Assembly (NCBI GenBank): GCA_900552715.1 | Contig: USAV01000070.1 | Coordinates: 1 to 9,886, forward strand | Source of the DNA: an uncultured Veillonella sp. | GTDB taxonomy: Bacteria; Bacillota; Negativicutes; Veillonellales; Veillonellaceae | Length of the DNA stretch: 9,886 nt | Direction of reading: 5' to 3' | Part shown: positions 1 to 4,823 of the stretch, piece after piece | How positions within the stretch are numbered: position 1 is the first letter of the stretch | Layout of the letters: every line of letters starts with the position of its first letter | Notes under the pieces: model-generated | Told to the model about the DNA's origin: nothing | The model's database searches: none | Seen by the model: only the letters and a program-made list of their open reading frames with translations | Position numbers and translations under genes: made by a program

Positions 1-339
1 CTGTCGATTGAAAACTTTCAACAAATTGATGATTATGCGCCATTAGCTAATCTAAAACATCTTGAAAGTCTTGCCTTAGAAGGTGACTTCGCCGCTCCTA
101 AAATTCTTAAGGTTCAATCCTTAGAATTTCTACGCCATATGAAACAGTTGCGCTTTTTCAGCTTTTTAACGGCAAAGGTGATAGATAAAGACTACTCTCC
201 CATTTTAGAACTCAATAATTTAGAACATCTTACGTTAAAATCTTGTAAAGAGGTTAAGCAGTTGTACCCTCAATTAATTAAACTACCAAAGTTGAAGTAT
301 GGCACTGTATTAGAACGACCGGAATTATATGAGAAATAA
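1..339 (+). CDS. Leucine-rich-repeat-like protein, C-terminal part
   Basis: The frame is open from the first base of the window to TAA at 337-339, so the gene begins upstream and only its last 112 codons are seen. The translation has LRR-like spacing: short strands such as LKHLESLALEG, LEFLRHMKQLRFFSF and LEHLTLKSCKEV recur about every 22-30 residues, each with leucines at regular positions, ending in LPKLKYGT. This resembles the irregular bacterial leucine-rich repeats that form protein-binding solenoids. No signal peptide or membrane segment can be judged because the N-terminus is missing. The ATG at 139 is internal to the open frame and need not be a start. No terminator hairpin is obvious after the stop, so readthrough into the next small gene is possible. 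Ligand and function are unknown. Confidence 0.6.
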   Translation: MSIENFQQIDDYAPLANLKHLESLALEGDFAAPKILKVQSLEFLRHMKQLRFFSFLTAKVIDKDYSPILELNNLEHLTLKSCKEVKQLYPQLIKLPKLKYGTVLERPELYEK

Positions 340-344
340 GGCTT

Positions 345-375
345 GAGATATAAGTCATGAGCTATAACTTATAAT
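345..375 (+). promoter_or_regulatory. Possible promoter and operator upstream of the DUF2695-like gene
   Basis: TATAAT lies at 370-375, but no good -35 is found at 16-18 bases; TTGAGA at 343-348 is 21 bases away. Overlapping it is a dyad with 7-base arms, TATAAGT (349-355) and ACTTATA (367-373). The same stretch can be read as two 14-base direct repeats, GAGATATAAGTCAT and GAGCTATAACTTAT, identical at 11 of 14 positions. This is weak evidence for a promoter with an operator. Confidence 0.3.
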
Positions 376-396
376 ACATAAAAGGGAGTAATCATA

Positions 397-690
397 ATGG
401 ATAAAGCGCGTAAAAAGGAATTATTAAAAGCTTATGCAGATAAGCAAAAGCAATCGTTTAAAGATAGTTTGCCTATGGACGAAGAGTTGTTTTGGAATCT
501 CTTTGACTATGTAGACGAGAAGTTAGAGGCAAATGACGGTTGCGACCATAGTTTAACTTTCACCAGAGAATTCTTGGAAAAACAAAAGGTAGATGTGGAA
601 AGTGTACTAGACTGGATCGTTAACGAAGGTGGCGGCTGTGACTGCGAGGTTCTCTACAATGTGGAAGAACGTTTTGAGGAGTACGATTAA
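397..690 (+). CDS. DUF2695-like small cytoplasmic protein
   Basis: A 97-residue acidic protein with no signal peptide or membrane segment. The start is set by AGGGAG at about 383-388, a good distance before the ATG. The second half carries the pattern that I associate with DUF2695: CDHSLTFTREFLEKQ (a conserved C-D-H with a following helix), then VLDWIVNEGGGCDCEVLYNV near the C-terminus with a G-C-D-C-E core. The paired cysteines and histidine (C49, H51, C81, C83 approximately) could bind a metal, but that is inference. The N-terminal 25 residues are highly charged and helical. The family has no established function. It is co-directional with the LRR-like gene upstream and closed by the hairpin at 752-780. 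Confidence 0.65.
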   Translation: MDKARKKELLKAYADKQKQSFKDSLPMDEELFWNLFDYVDEKLEANDGCDHSLTFTREFLEKQKVDVESVLDWIVNEGGGCDCEVLYNVEERFEEYD

Positions 691-720
691 TAGTATTTTT
701 CTATAGTTAACTCCTTCTAT

Positions 721-749
721 TTGCAGGTGTTATCATAAAGGTATATAGT
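721..749 (+). promoter_or_regulatory. Promoter of the ECF S-component gene
   Basis: TTGCAG (721-726) and TATAGT (744-749) are separated by 17 bases, a good sigma-A-type match. The predicted start at about 756 falls inside the left arm of the terminator hairpin at 752-780, so the new transcript would carry only half of that stem. Confidence 0.5.
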
Positions 750-751
750 AA

Positions 752-790
752 AGGCATGTGATGTAATTATTCACATGCCTATTTTTCTTT
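752..790 (+). terminator. Intrinsic terminator after the DUF2695-like gene
   Basis: Perfect 10-base arms AGGCATGTGA (752-761) and TCACATGCCT (771-780) with a 9-base loop are followed by ATTTTTCTTT. It lies only 15 bases before the Shine-Dalgarno site of the ECF gene, so it could also act as a leader element for transcripts that start upstream. Confidence 0.65.
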
Positions 791-804
791 ATAAGGAGGA
801 CGCT

Positions 805-1302
805 ATGCAACACGTTCAAACCCGCAGTACTACGTCCGCGTTAGTACTCACAGCCGTATTGATTGCCCTCGCAACACTGTTTACCATGTACACAAAAATT
901 CCAGTACCTGGCATTCGCGGCTATTTCAATGTTGGAGATGTCGTTATTATGACATCAGCTCTATTATTAGGTCGAAAATATGGCGCCTATATCGGTGCTA
1001 TCGGCCCGGCGCTAGCTGACTTGTTCCTCGGCTACGCAGTCTTTGTCCCAATCACCTTCGTGGTGAAAGGCATTGAAGGCTATCTTGTCGGTACTGTCTA
1101 TAACAATAAGACAACTACCTCTGCCTTGGTGGCAACTATTGTAGGTGGTATTGTTATCGTAGCAGGCTACTTCATCGCTGAATACTTCGTATTCGATCCA
1201 GGCGTAGCCATTGCTAGTATTTTGACGAATACTATTCAAGCCGTTATGAGCGTTATTATTAGCATGATTCTCTATGCGATTTTGCGTAAACGATTGGGAT
1301 AG
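805..1302 (+). CDS. ECF transporter S component (vitamin or precursor uptake)
   Basis: A 165-residue very hydrophobic protein with about five or six predicted membrane segments (about 10-28, 45-62, 65-88, 105-125, 132-158). It fits the substrate-binding subunit of an energy-coupling factor transporter, which captures a vitamin or precursor in the inner membrane and joins a shared EcfA-EcfA'-EcfT module encoded elsewhere. The region FNVGDVVIMTSALLLG followed by GAIGPALADLFLGY and FVVKGIEGYLVG matches the ECF_trnsprt/PF07155-type pattern (G-D, then G-x-x-L-A-D, then K-G-x-E-G). The start at 805 is chosen over the in-frame ATG at 775 because AAGGAGGA ends four bases upstream; the earlier ATG has no ribosome site and lies in the terminator. 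The substrate cannot be told from sequence; hydroxymethylpyrimidine, thiamine precursors and pyridoxal-type ligands are known in related groups. No vitamin riboswitch is visible in the short leader. Confidence 0.8.
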   Translation: MQHVQTRSTTSALVLTAVLIALATLFTMYTKIPVPGIRGYFNVGDVVIMTSALLLGRKYGAYIGAIGPALADLFLGYAVFVPITFVVKGIEGYLVGTVYNNKTTTSALVATIVGGIVIVAGYFIAEYFVFDPGVAIASILTNTIQAVMSVIISMILYAILRKRLG

Positions 1303-1320
1303 GATTACTGATTCACAATT

Positions 1321-1351
1321 CATATACAAATTATGATATAATTTGTATATG
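1321..1351. promoter_or_regulatory. Toxin-antitoxin promoter with palindromic operator
   Basis: A perfect palindrome has 14-base arms CATATACAAATTAT (1321-1334) and ATAATTTGTATATG (1338-1351) around GAT. It contains an extended -10 element, TGATATAAT (1334-1342), and ends at the Shine-Dalgarno GAGGAGG (1351-1357). TTCACA at 1312-1317 may be a weak -35 with 19-base spacing. The position is right for autorepression by the antitoxin and toxin complex, as is known for Phd/YefM operons. Confidence 0.8.
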
Positions 1352-1364
1352 AGGAGGTGCTTTT

Positions 1365-1646
1365 ATGGGGTTATTACGTGAAAGTATCCGACCATCGTCG
1401 GATTTAAGAAATAAATATAATGAAATCTCTACAGTTTTGAAAACAGGGGACGAAGCTTGTATTATGACGGTAAATGGTCGTGGTGATACGGTATGTATGG
1501 GATATGAAACCTATAATAAATTGAAAGCACAGATAGAATTATTAGAGGCTATTGCATTGGCTGAGGAAGACGAACGAAAAGGTCGAATGGGTCCTATTGA
1601 GGATACTTTTATCAGCATAGAACAGTTGTTAGCTGAGGCAGAATAG
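1365..1646 (+). CDS. Phd/YefM-family antitoxin
   Basis: A 93-residue protein with the two-part layout of Phd/YefM antitoxins. The N-terminal part (about 1-60) has IRPSSDLRNKYNEISTVLK followed by a strand-turn-strand with EACIMTVNGRGDTVCMGYETY, matching the DNA-binding Phd fold, where the 'V.T.NG...' stretch and the Y-x-x-Y/L helix are typical. The C-terminal part (about 60-93) is acidic, predicted flexible or helical, and would wrap the toxin. The start is supported by GAGGAGG seven bases upstream. The stop is two bases before the toxin ATG, so the two genes are translationally coupled. Regulation is probably autorepression through the palindrome over its promoter. The assignment as an antitoxin rests on both the fold pattern and the partner gene. 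Confidence 0.85.
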   Translation: MGLLRESIRPSSDLRNKYNEISTVLKTGDEACIMTVNGRGDTVCMGYETYNKLKAQIELLEAIALAEEDERKGRMGPIEDTFISIEQLLAEAE

Positions 1647-1648
1647 TT

Positions 1649-1975
1649 ATGGAAGACACTGCTTATCGTATCATTATTATGGCACAGGCCGATCAGGCAT
1701 TGCATCATATTGTTCTGCATGTAAAGCAATCTTTTTCCAATGAAATTGCCAAGTCTGTTTATCAAGAGATTAAGGATAGAATTCTTTTATTAGCGGATAA
1801 TCCTTATATGGGCACGATTCCAAGACATACTGTTTTACGTAATAAAAACTATCGTATGTTGATTATTAATAAAAATATTATTCTATATCGTGTCTTTGAT
1901 GATGAAAAAGAAGTGCGCATATATAATATATTTAGTCAACGGCAAGATTATTTACAACTTCTGCAAGGATTGTAG
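1649..1975 (+). CDS. RelE/ParE-superfamily toxin
   Basis: A 108-residue protein in tandem with the antitoxin. It shows the RelE/ParE order: an N-terminal strand (YRIIIMAQADQALHHIV) leading into a helical hairpin (QSFSNEIAKSVYQEIKDRILLLADNP), then M-G and a basic beta sheet (NYRMLIINKNIILYRVFDD) and a final strand with VRIYNIFSQRQDY. The arginine in NYRML and the basic C-terminal stretch are typical of the family. Whether it cuts ribosome-bound mRNA (RelE-like) or poisons gyrase (ParE-like) cannot be decided from this sequence. The family is known to be active in the cytoplasm and neutralised by the adjacent antitoxin. GAGG at 1635-1638, inside the antitoxin gene, is its ribosome site. Base composition is very AT-rich (about 29% GC in 1741-1920 by my count), which fits a mobile module. 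Confidence 0.85.
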   Translation: MEDTAYRIIIMAQADQALHHIVLHVKQSFSNEIAKSVYQEIKDRILLLADNPYMGTIPRHTVLRNKNYRMLIINKNIILYRVFDDEKEVRIYNIFSQRQDYLQLLQGL

Positions 1976-2003
1976 ATGTTTAGTTGATTTGGTATAGATG
2001 AAT

Positions 2004-2033
2004 AAAGGGAGACTCTGTTGGGAGTCTCCCTTT
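2004..2033. terminator. Hairpin terminator between convergent genes
   Basis: Perfect 12-base arms AAAGGGAGACTC (2004-2015) and GAGTCTCCCTTT (2022-2033) enclose the loop TGTTGG. It lies between the toxin gene and the convergent decarboxylase-family gene. The T-tract is short in both directions, but the stem is strong, so it probably serves both strands. Confidence 0.7.
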
Positions 2034-2087
2034 GTTAGTTATAAATAGACTAATATTTATTAATAGATTTTTATTGCCGCTTATTCT

Positions 2088-2468
2088 TTAATTCAGAATA
2101 TTTCGTTCTTCAAAGACTGCTTTCACTGTAAACAGTGCATTCAGCACGCGTGGAAATCCCGCATAGGGGATGCAGTGGGTGCAGACCTCTACGATTTGCT
2201 CAGGTGCAATACCGACGTTGAGAGCTGCGTTGGTATGTACTTTCAGCTGAGCCTCGCAACCGCCCAGCGTTAATAGGGACGCAAGCGTAATCAGTTCCCG
2301 TTCCTTGAAATTAAGGTTTGGACGCGTGTAGATGTCGCCGAACAGCTCGACCAATAAATCGGCTATGGCCGGTGAAATCTCTTGAATTGTGTTATATACC
2401 TCCTCGCCGTGTAGCCCGTCAATCTGTTTCAATGTGTTCATGCCGATGTTAAAACGTGTTTCTTTCAT
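2088..2468 (-). CDS. Carboxymuconolactone decarboxylase (CMD/AhpD-like) family protein
   Basis: A 126-residue all-helical protein. FKERELITLASLLTLGGCEAQLKVHTNAALNVGI (about 54-87) and the following helix with YAGFPRVLNAL (102-112) are the CMD core, with E58, H78 and the Y-A-G-x-P turn. It also has C71 and a C96-T-H-C99 pair. CMD proteins form oligomers; members act as decarboxylases or, in AhpD, as thiol peroxidase components. Here the CxxC is not followed by the AhpD-type H four residues later, so a peroxidase role is only possible, not shown. The ribosome site GGAGG (complement of 2477-2481) sits eight bases before the ATG. It is divergent from a MerR regulator and its promoter has the 19-base spacer expected of MerR control. 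GC is about 49% in 2101-2460 by my count, against about 37% in the regulator gene, which suggests a separate origin or different selection. Confidence 0.8.
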   Translation of the reverse strand: MKETRFNIGMNTLKQIDGLHGEEVYNTIQEISPAIADLLVELFGDIYTRPNLNFKERELITLASLLTLGGCEAQLKVHTNAALNVGIAPEQIVEVCTHCIPYAGFPRVLNALFTVKAVFEERNILN

Positions 2469-2484
2469 AATTATTACCTCCGTC

Positions 2485-2522
2485 TAGACGTATGATATAT
2501 GCTCGAGTATACTTGAGGTCAA
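2485..2522. promoter_or_regulatory. Divergent MerR-type promoter and operator
   Basis: On the minus strand TTGACC (complement of 2517-2522) and TATCAT (complement of 2492-2497) are 19 bases apart, the long spacer typical of MerR-activated promoters. The spacer holds a near-perfect 16-base dyad at 2502-2517, CTCGAGTATACTTGAG on the plus strand, with one mismatched pair. On the plus strand TAGACG (2485-2490) and TATACT (2508-2513), 17 bases apart, can drive the regulator, so both promoters overlap one dyad. An extra perfect palindrome, CGTCTAGACG (2481-2490), adjoins it. Confidence 0.7.
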
Positions 2523-2534
2523 GGTGGTGAAAGT

Positions 2535-2897
2535 ATGAAAATCGGTGAATTTTCAAAATTGGTTGGACTGTCTATTTCTACATTGCGATATTATGAGGAT
2601 CAGGGATTCCTTCACATTGAGCGACAGAATGGCATTCGCAATTATCATGCAGAAGATGTGGGCTTTGTGCAGTTTATTAAACGGTTGAAAGACATGGGAA
2701 TGCCACTTGCTAATATCAAGCGATATGCGGATTTAAGGTATGCCGGATTTCATACGGTTCATGAAAGAATGACATTACTACAAGATCATTATCGGTTTAT
2801 TGATGCCGAAATCAAACGATTGGAAGGCTATAAGAATAATTTAGAAGATAAATTGAAGTTGTATGAAACTTTAGTAGAGAAAAATGAGACTAAGTAG
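2535..2897 (+). CDS. MerR-family transcriptional regulator
   Basis: A 120-residue regulator. Residues 1-70 form the winged helix-turn-helix: MKIGEFSKLVGLSISTLRYY then E-D-x-G-(F/L), followed by R-x-Y-x-x-x-D-V and a second HTH (LKDMGMPLANIKRYADL). Residues about 78-118 are the dimerising coiled coil, rich in K, E and L. The C-terminus stops soon after the coil and has no cysteine cluster, so metal sensing as in MerR, CueR or ZntR is unlikely. The pattern and neighbour recall MerR regulators that respond to small organic or electrophilic compounds, but the inducer cannot be read from sequence. AAGGTGG at 2521-2527 is the ribosome site. It probably activates the divergent CMD-family gene by untwisting its 19-base spacer and represses its own promoter. 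Confidence 0.85.
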   Translation: MKIGEFSKLVGLSISTLRYYEDQGFLHIERQNGIRNYHAEDVGFVQFIKRLKDMGMPLANIKRYADLRYAGFHTVHERMTLLQDHYRFIDAEIKRLEGYKNNLEDKLKLYETLVEKNETK

Positions 2898-2980
2898 TTT
2901 TGTATTGTAGATATTTATAGCTATTGTATCAATATGAAGCTAGCAGTCATCAAATCAATTGGAGCTCGACTTCTAAGGTA

Positions 2981-2989
2981 TGGTATAAT
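2981..2989 (+). promoter_or_regulatory. Promoter of yjdM
   Basis: An extended -10 element TGGTATAAT lies 33 bases before the start codon. TTGGAG at 2959-2964 is a possible weak -35 with a 19-base spacer. A weak hairpin with arms TAGCT (2918-2922) and AGCTA (2938-2942) upstream lacks a T-tract and may or may not end the regulator transcript. Confidence 0.5.
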
Positions 2990-3022
2990 ACTTTCATTAT
3001 GTAGTGAAAAAAGGAGATCTAA

Positions 3023-3367
3023 ATGGCAAATTTACCTAACTGCCCTAAGTGTGGCGACGAGTACACATATGAAGATGGTCATATGTTTATCTGTCCTATG
3101 TGCGGACATGAATGGACAGCAGCTGACGCACAAGCTGCAGCTGAAGCAGGTATCATTCGCGATGCTAACGGCAACGAGCTAGCTGATGGCGATACAGTTG
3201 TTGTTGTAAAAGACCTCAAAGTAAAAGGCGCTGGCGTATTGAAACAAGGTACGCGCGTTAAAAACATTCGCCTCATCACTGATGCGAGCGATGGCCACGA
3301 TATCGATTGTAAAATCGATGGATTTGGTGCTATGGCATTGAAATCTGAAATGGTTAAGAAAATCTAA
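3023..3367 (+). CDS. yjdM: Zinc-ribbon protein YjdM (PhnA domain)
   Basis: A 114-residue protein close in length to E. coli YjdM (formerly PhnA, about 111 residues). The N-terminus is a zinc ribbon with C7-P-K-C10 and C24-P-M-C27. After an alanine-rich link (about 35-45), the PhnA/SH3-like beta domain follows: IIRDANGNELADGDTVVVVK, then KDLKVKG, then RVKNIRL and the end ALKSEMVKK. The family was named for alkylphosphonate use, but the real role is uncertain and no phosphonate genes are nearby. It is cytoplasmic. AAAGGAGAT upstream is a strong ribosome site. It forms its own unit, between the extended -10 at 2981 and the terminator at 3374. Codon use is like that of well-expressed host genes. 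Confidence 0.9.
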   Translation: MANLPNCPKCGDEYTYEDGHMFICPMCGHEWTAADAQAAAEAGIIRDANGNELADGDTVVVVKDLKVKGAGVLKQGTRVKNIRLITDASDGHDIDCKIDGFGAMALKSEMVKKI

Positions 3368-3373
3368 TTTAAG

Positions 3374-3407
3374 AAATCCCTATCGATACGTTCGGTAGGG
3401 ATTTTTT
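3374..3407 (+). terminator. Intrinsic terminator of yjdM
   Basis: Arms AAATCCCTATCGA (3374-3386) and TCGGTAGGGATTT (3392-3404), with one G-T pair, enclose TACGT and run into TTTTTT (3402-3407). This is a classic strong terminator. Confidence 0.9.
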
Positions 3408-3409
3408 CG

Positions 3410-3418
3410 TGGTATAAT
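3410..3418 (+). promoter_or_regulatory. Promoter of the secreted protein gene
   Basis: An extended -10 TGGTATAAT follows the terminator T-tract directly. No clear -35 is seen; TTCGGT (3391-3396) in the terminator arm is at 16 bases. The predicted start is near 3425. Confidence 0.45.
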
Positions 3419-3463
3419 CAACGTATACTGCGTGTAGTGGAAAGTACTTGGGGGAGAAAAACT

Positions 3464-3859
3464 ATGTTTAAAAGGGTTGTATTATTAGCTGTATTGGCGT
3501 CTATGATGGGGAATATTAGCTCTTTAGCGGCAGATTTAAAGCCCACAGATAAGCGTACCTATGAATTACAGCAACAAATTTCTTATAATGTAGTCATTCC
3601 TAGTGAGGCTTTCAAGACGAGTGCCGATGGCACCTTGATTGTTCCTCTAGAAATTAAAACAGATGATAAAGGGAATATTGTAGCCGTTGAAGCGGGGCCT
3701 AATAATTGGAAATTAGACCGCGATGCATATCCAATCTTTGAAGAGGCTGCAAAAGAGGCCGCTTGGCATACAAAGCATGTGGATACTGATGAAGCATTAG
3801 TTGTGACAATTCCAGTTAGCATTGTAATCGTATCAGGTGAACACCCTCATAAAAAATAA
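3464..3859 (+). CDS. Small secreted protein, possible TonB-C-like domain
   Basis: A 131-residue protein with a clear signal peptide: MFKR, a hydrophobic core VVLLAVLASMMGNI and a cleavage site near SSLAA. The start at 3464 is chosen because GGGGGAG lies eight bases before it and the signal peptide begins there; the in-frame GTG at 3437 would add a polar stretch before the signal. The mature part has strands and a helix in the order seen in TonB C-terminal domains: LIVPLEIKTDDKGNIVAVEA, then LDRDAYPIFEEAAKEAAWHT (helix ending with W), then a terminal strand ALVVTIPVSIVI. There is no proline-rich stalk, so it would be a free exported domain, fitting a diderm periplasm. The fold assignment is inference from this pattern. 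Function is unknown. It has no cysteines in the mature part. Confidence 0.7.
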   Translation: MFKRVVLLAVLASMMGNISSLAADLKPTDKRTYELQQQISYNVVIPSEAFKTSADGTLIVPLEIKTDDKGNIVAVEAGPNNWKLDRDAYPIFEEAAKEAAWHTKHVDTDEALVVTIPVSIVIVSGEHPHKK

Positions 3860-3869
3860 AGGAGCGGTT

Positions 3870-3975
3870 ATGGAATCTACAAAGAGTGTTAGCTCATAAT
3901 GAGCCGCACCGCGTACGTCATGCGTTAGCTGAGGAAAAAGAATAAATTCTTGTCGTTGATGTTATTAAAAATTAA
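3870..3975 (+). pseudogene. Possible frameshifted remnant of a small gene
   Basis: GGAG (3861-3864) sits five bases before an ATG at 3870, a normal start, but that frame stops after nine codons (MESTKSVSS). Shifted by one base, the same DNA reads VLAHNEPHRVRHALAEEKE up to TAA at 3943-3945, then ILVVDVIKN to a second TAA at 3973-3975. The pieces look like coding DNA, with a charged helix followed by a hydrophobic strand, broken by one frameshift and one stop. I do not recognise the parent protein. A short functional peptide or leader is the alternative. Confidence 0.3.
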
Positions 3976-4039
3976 GAGTATAACTAGTAGTGAAATGAAT
4001 AATTAATGTATTCTATGTAGATTATATACAGGAGGAACT

Positions 4040-4579
4040 ATGCAAAAGGTTCTAGTTGTTATCGATATGCAAAAAGATTTCGTAGATGGCGCCCTTGGTT
4101 CAGCGCAAGCGCAGTTAATCGTAGATAATGTGCGCCAAAAAATTGAGAACTTTGACGGGCCTATCATATTTACACGCGATACGCATGATACTGATTATCT
4201 TGAAAGCCAAGAGGGCAAGTTTTTACCTGTGACACATTGTGTGAAGAATACAGAAGGTTGGCATATTGTGCCTGGCTTAATCGAAGCTGCAGAAGGTCGT
4301 CCTATCATGAGCCCTGTATCCTTTATAGACAAGCCAAACTTCGGATCCTTTGAACTATTATCTCGTTTGGAAGGGATGAACTCAGTAAATCCTATTGAGT
4401 CCATTACGCTCGTTGGTTTATGTACTGATATTTGTGTTGTTTCTAATGCGATTATACTGAAAGCGGGCTTACCAGAAATCCCTGTTTACGTAGACTCTAG
4501 CTGCTGTGCAGGTGTAACAGAAGAATCCCATCAAGCAGCATTAACAACCATGAAAATGTGTCAATGTATCGTTGAGTAG
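4040..4579 (+). CDS. Nicotinamidase-like cysteine hydrolase (isochorismatase superfamily)
   Basis: A 179-residue cytoplasmic hydrolase. The catalytic triad is visible: D9 in VVIDMQKDF, K98 in DKPNFGSF and C132 in GLCTDICVVSNA. D47, H49 and H66, with E58 between, are placed like the metal site of nicotinamidases, so hydrolysis of nicotinamide to nicotinate for NAD salvage is the likeliest reaction. Related isochorismatase-like enzymes act on other amides, so the substrate is not certain. The GLCTDICV and CCAGVTEESHQAALTTMKMCQ stretches are typical of a clostridial-type subgroup about 180 residues long. GGAGGA lies six bases before the ATG. It appears to be a single-gene unit, closed by a strong terminator at 4629; no convincing promoter is seen in the AT-rich 60 bases upstream. 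Confidence 0.8.
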   Translation: MQKVLVVIDMQKDFVDGALGSAQAQLIVDNVRQKIENFDGPIIFTRDTHDTDYLESQEGKFLPVTHCVKNTEGWHIVPGLIEAAEGRPIMSPVSFIDKPNFGSFELLSRLEGMNSVNPIESITLVGLCTDICVVSNAIILKAGLPEIPVYVDSSCCAGVTEESHQAALTTMKMCQCIVE

Positions 4580-4628
4580 TTATCGTGTTATAGCTATATT
4601 AGAGTGCTTTATATTGATTAACAAACAT

Positions 4629-4658
4629 AAAGGCTATAGGAAGTCCTATAGCCTTTTT
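4629..4658 (+). terminator. Intrinsic terminator of the cysteine hydrolase gene
   Basis: Perfect 12-base arms AAAGGCTATAGG (4629-4640) and CCTATAGCCTTT (4645-4656), loop AAGT, then a T-run to 4658. The A-run on the left side makes it usable in the reverse direction too. Confidence 0.9.
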
Positions 4659-4673
4659 CTATGGGAAAATACA

Positions 4674-4702
4674 TTGACGATTTTCTATATACAATGTACA
4701 AT
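4674..4702 (+). promoter_or_regulatory. Promoter of sodA
   Basis: TTGACG (4674-4679) and TACAAT (4697-4702) are 17 bases apart, giving a predicted start near 4709 and a leader of about 115 bases. Confidence 0.65.
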
Positions 4703-4712
4703 AAATAAATAA

Positions 4713-4727
4713 TGATAATTCATATCA
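4713..4727. promoter_or_regulatory. Fur-family box in the sodA leader
   Basis: TGATAATTCATATCA matches the 7-1-7 Fur consensus (TGATAAT, one base, ATTATCA) at 12 of 14 positions. It begins about four bases after the predicted transcription start, a place where a bound repressor would block sodA. Fur and PerR sites are similar, so either could be the regulator. Confidence 0.5.
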
Positions 4728-4742
4728 ATTAAATGAAATATA

Positions 4743-4800
4743 GATGCAGGTGCATCGAAACGCTTTCACTAGAACGATATAGTATTTACTATCGTTCGTG
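4743..4800 (+). promoter_or_regulatory. Structured elements in the sodA leader
   Basis: Three elements follow one another: a dyad GATGCA-GG-TGCATC (4743-4756); a cre-like site, TGAAAGCGTTTCGA on the minus strand (4755-4768); and a hairpin with arms GAACGATA (4772-4779) and TATCGTTC (4790-4797), extended by CAC and GTG. No T-tract follows, so the hairpin is not a simple terminator; it ends shortly before the ribosome site and may affect stability or translation. Confidence 0.4.
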
Positions 4801-4823
4801 CCCTAAATTTAAGGAGGCCTATT

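Noticed and set aside
775..804. In-frame upstream ATG for the ECF S component
   Set aside because: It lies in the terminator hairpin and lacks a ribosome site; the ATG at 805 has AAGGAGGA at the right distance.
3437..3463. GTG start nine codons upstream for the secreted protein
   Set aside because: It would put a polar stretch before the signal peptide, and GGGGGAG supports ATG at 3464.
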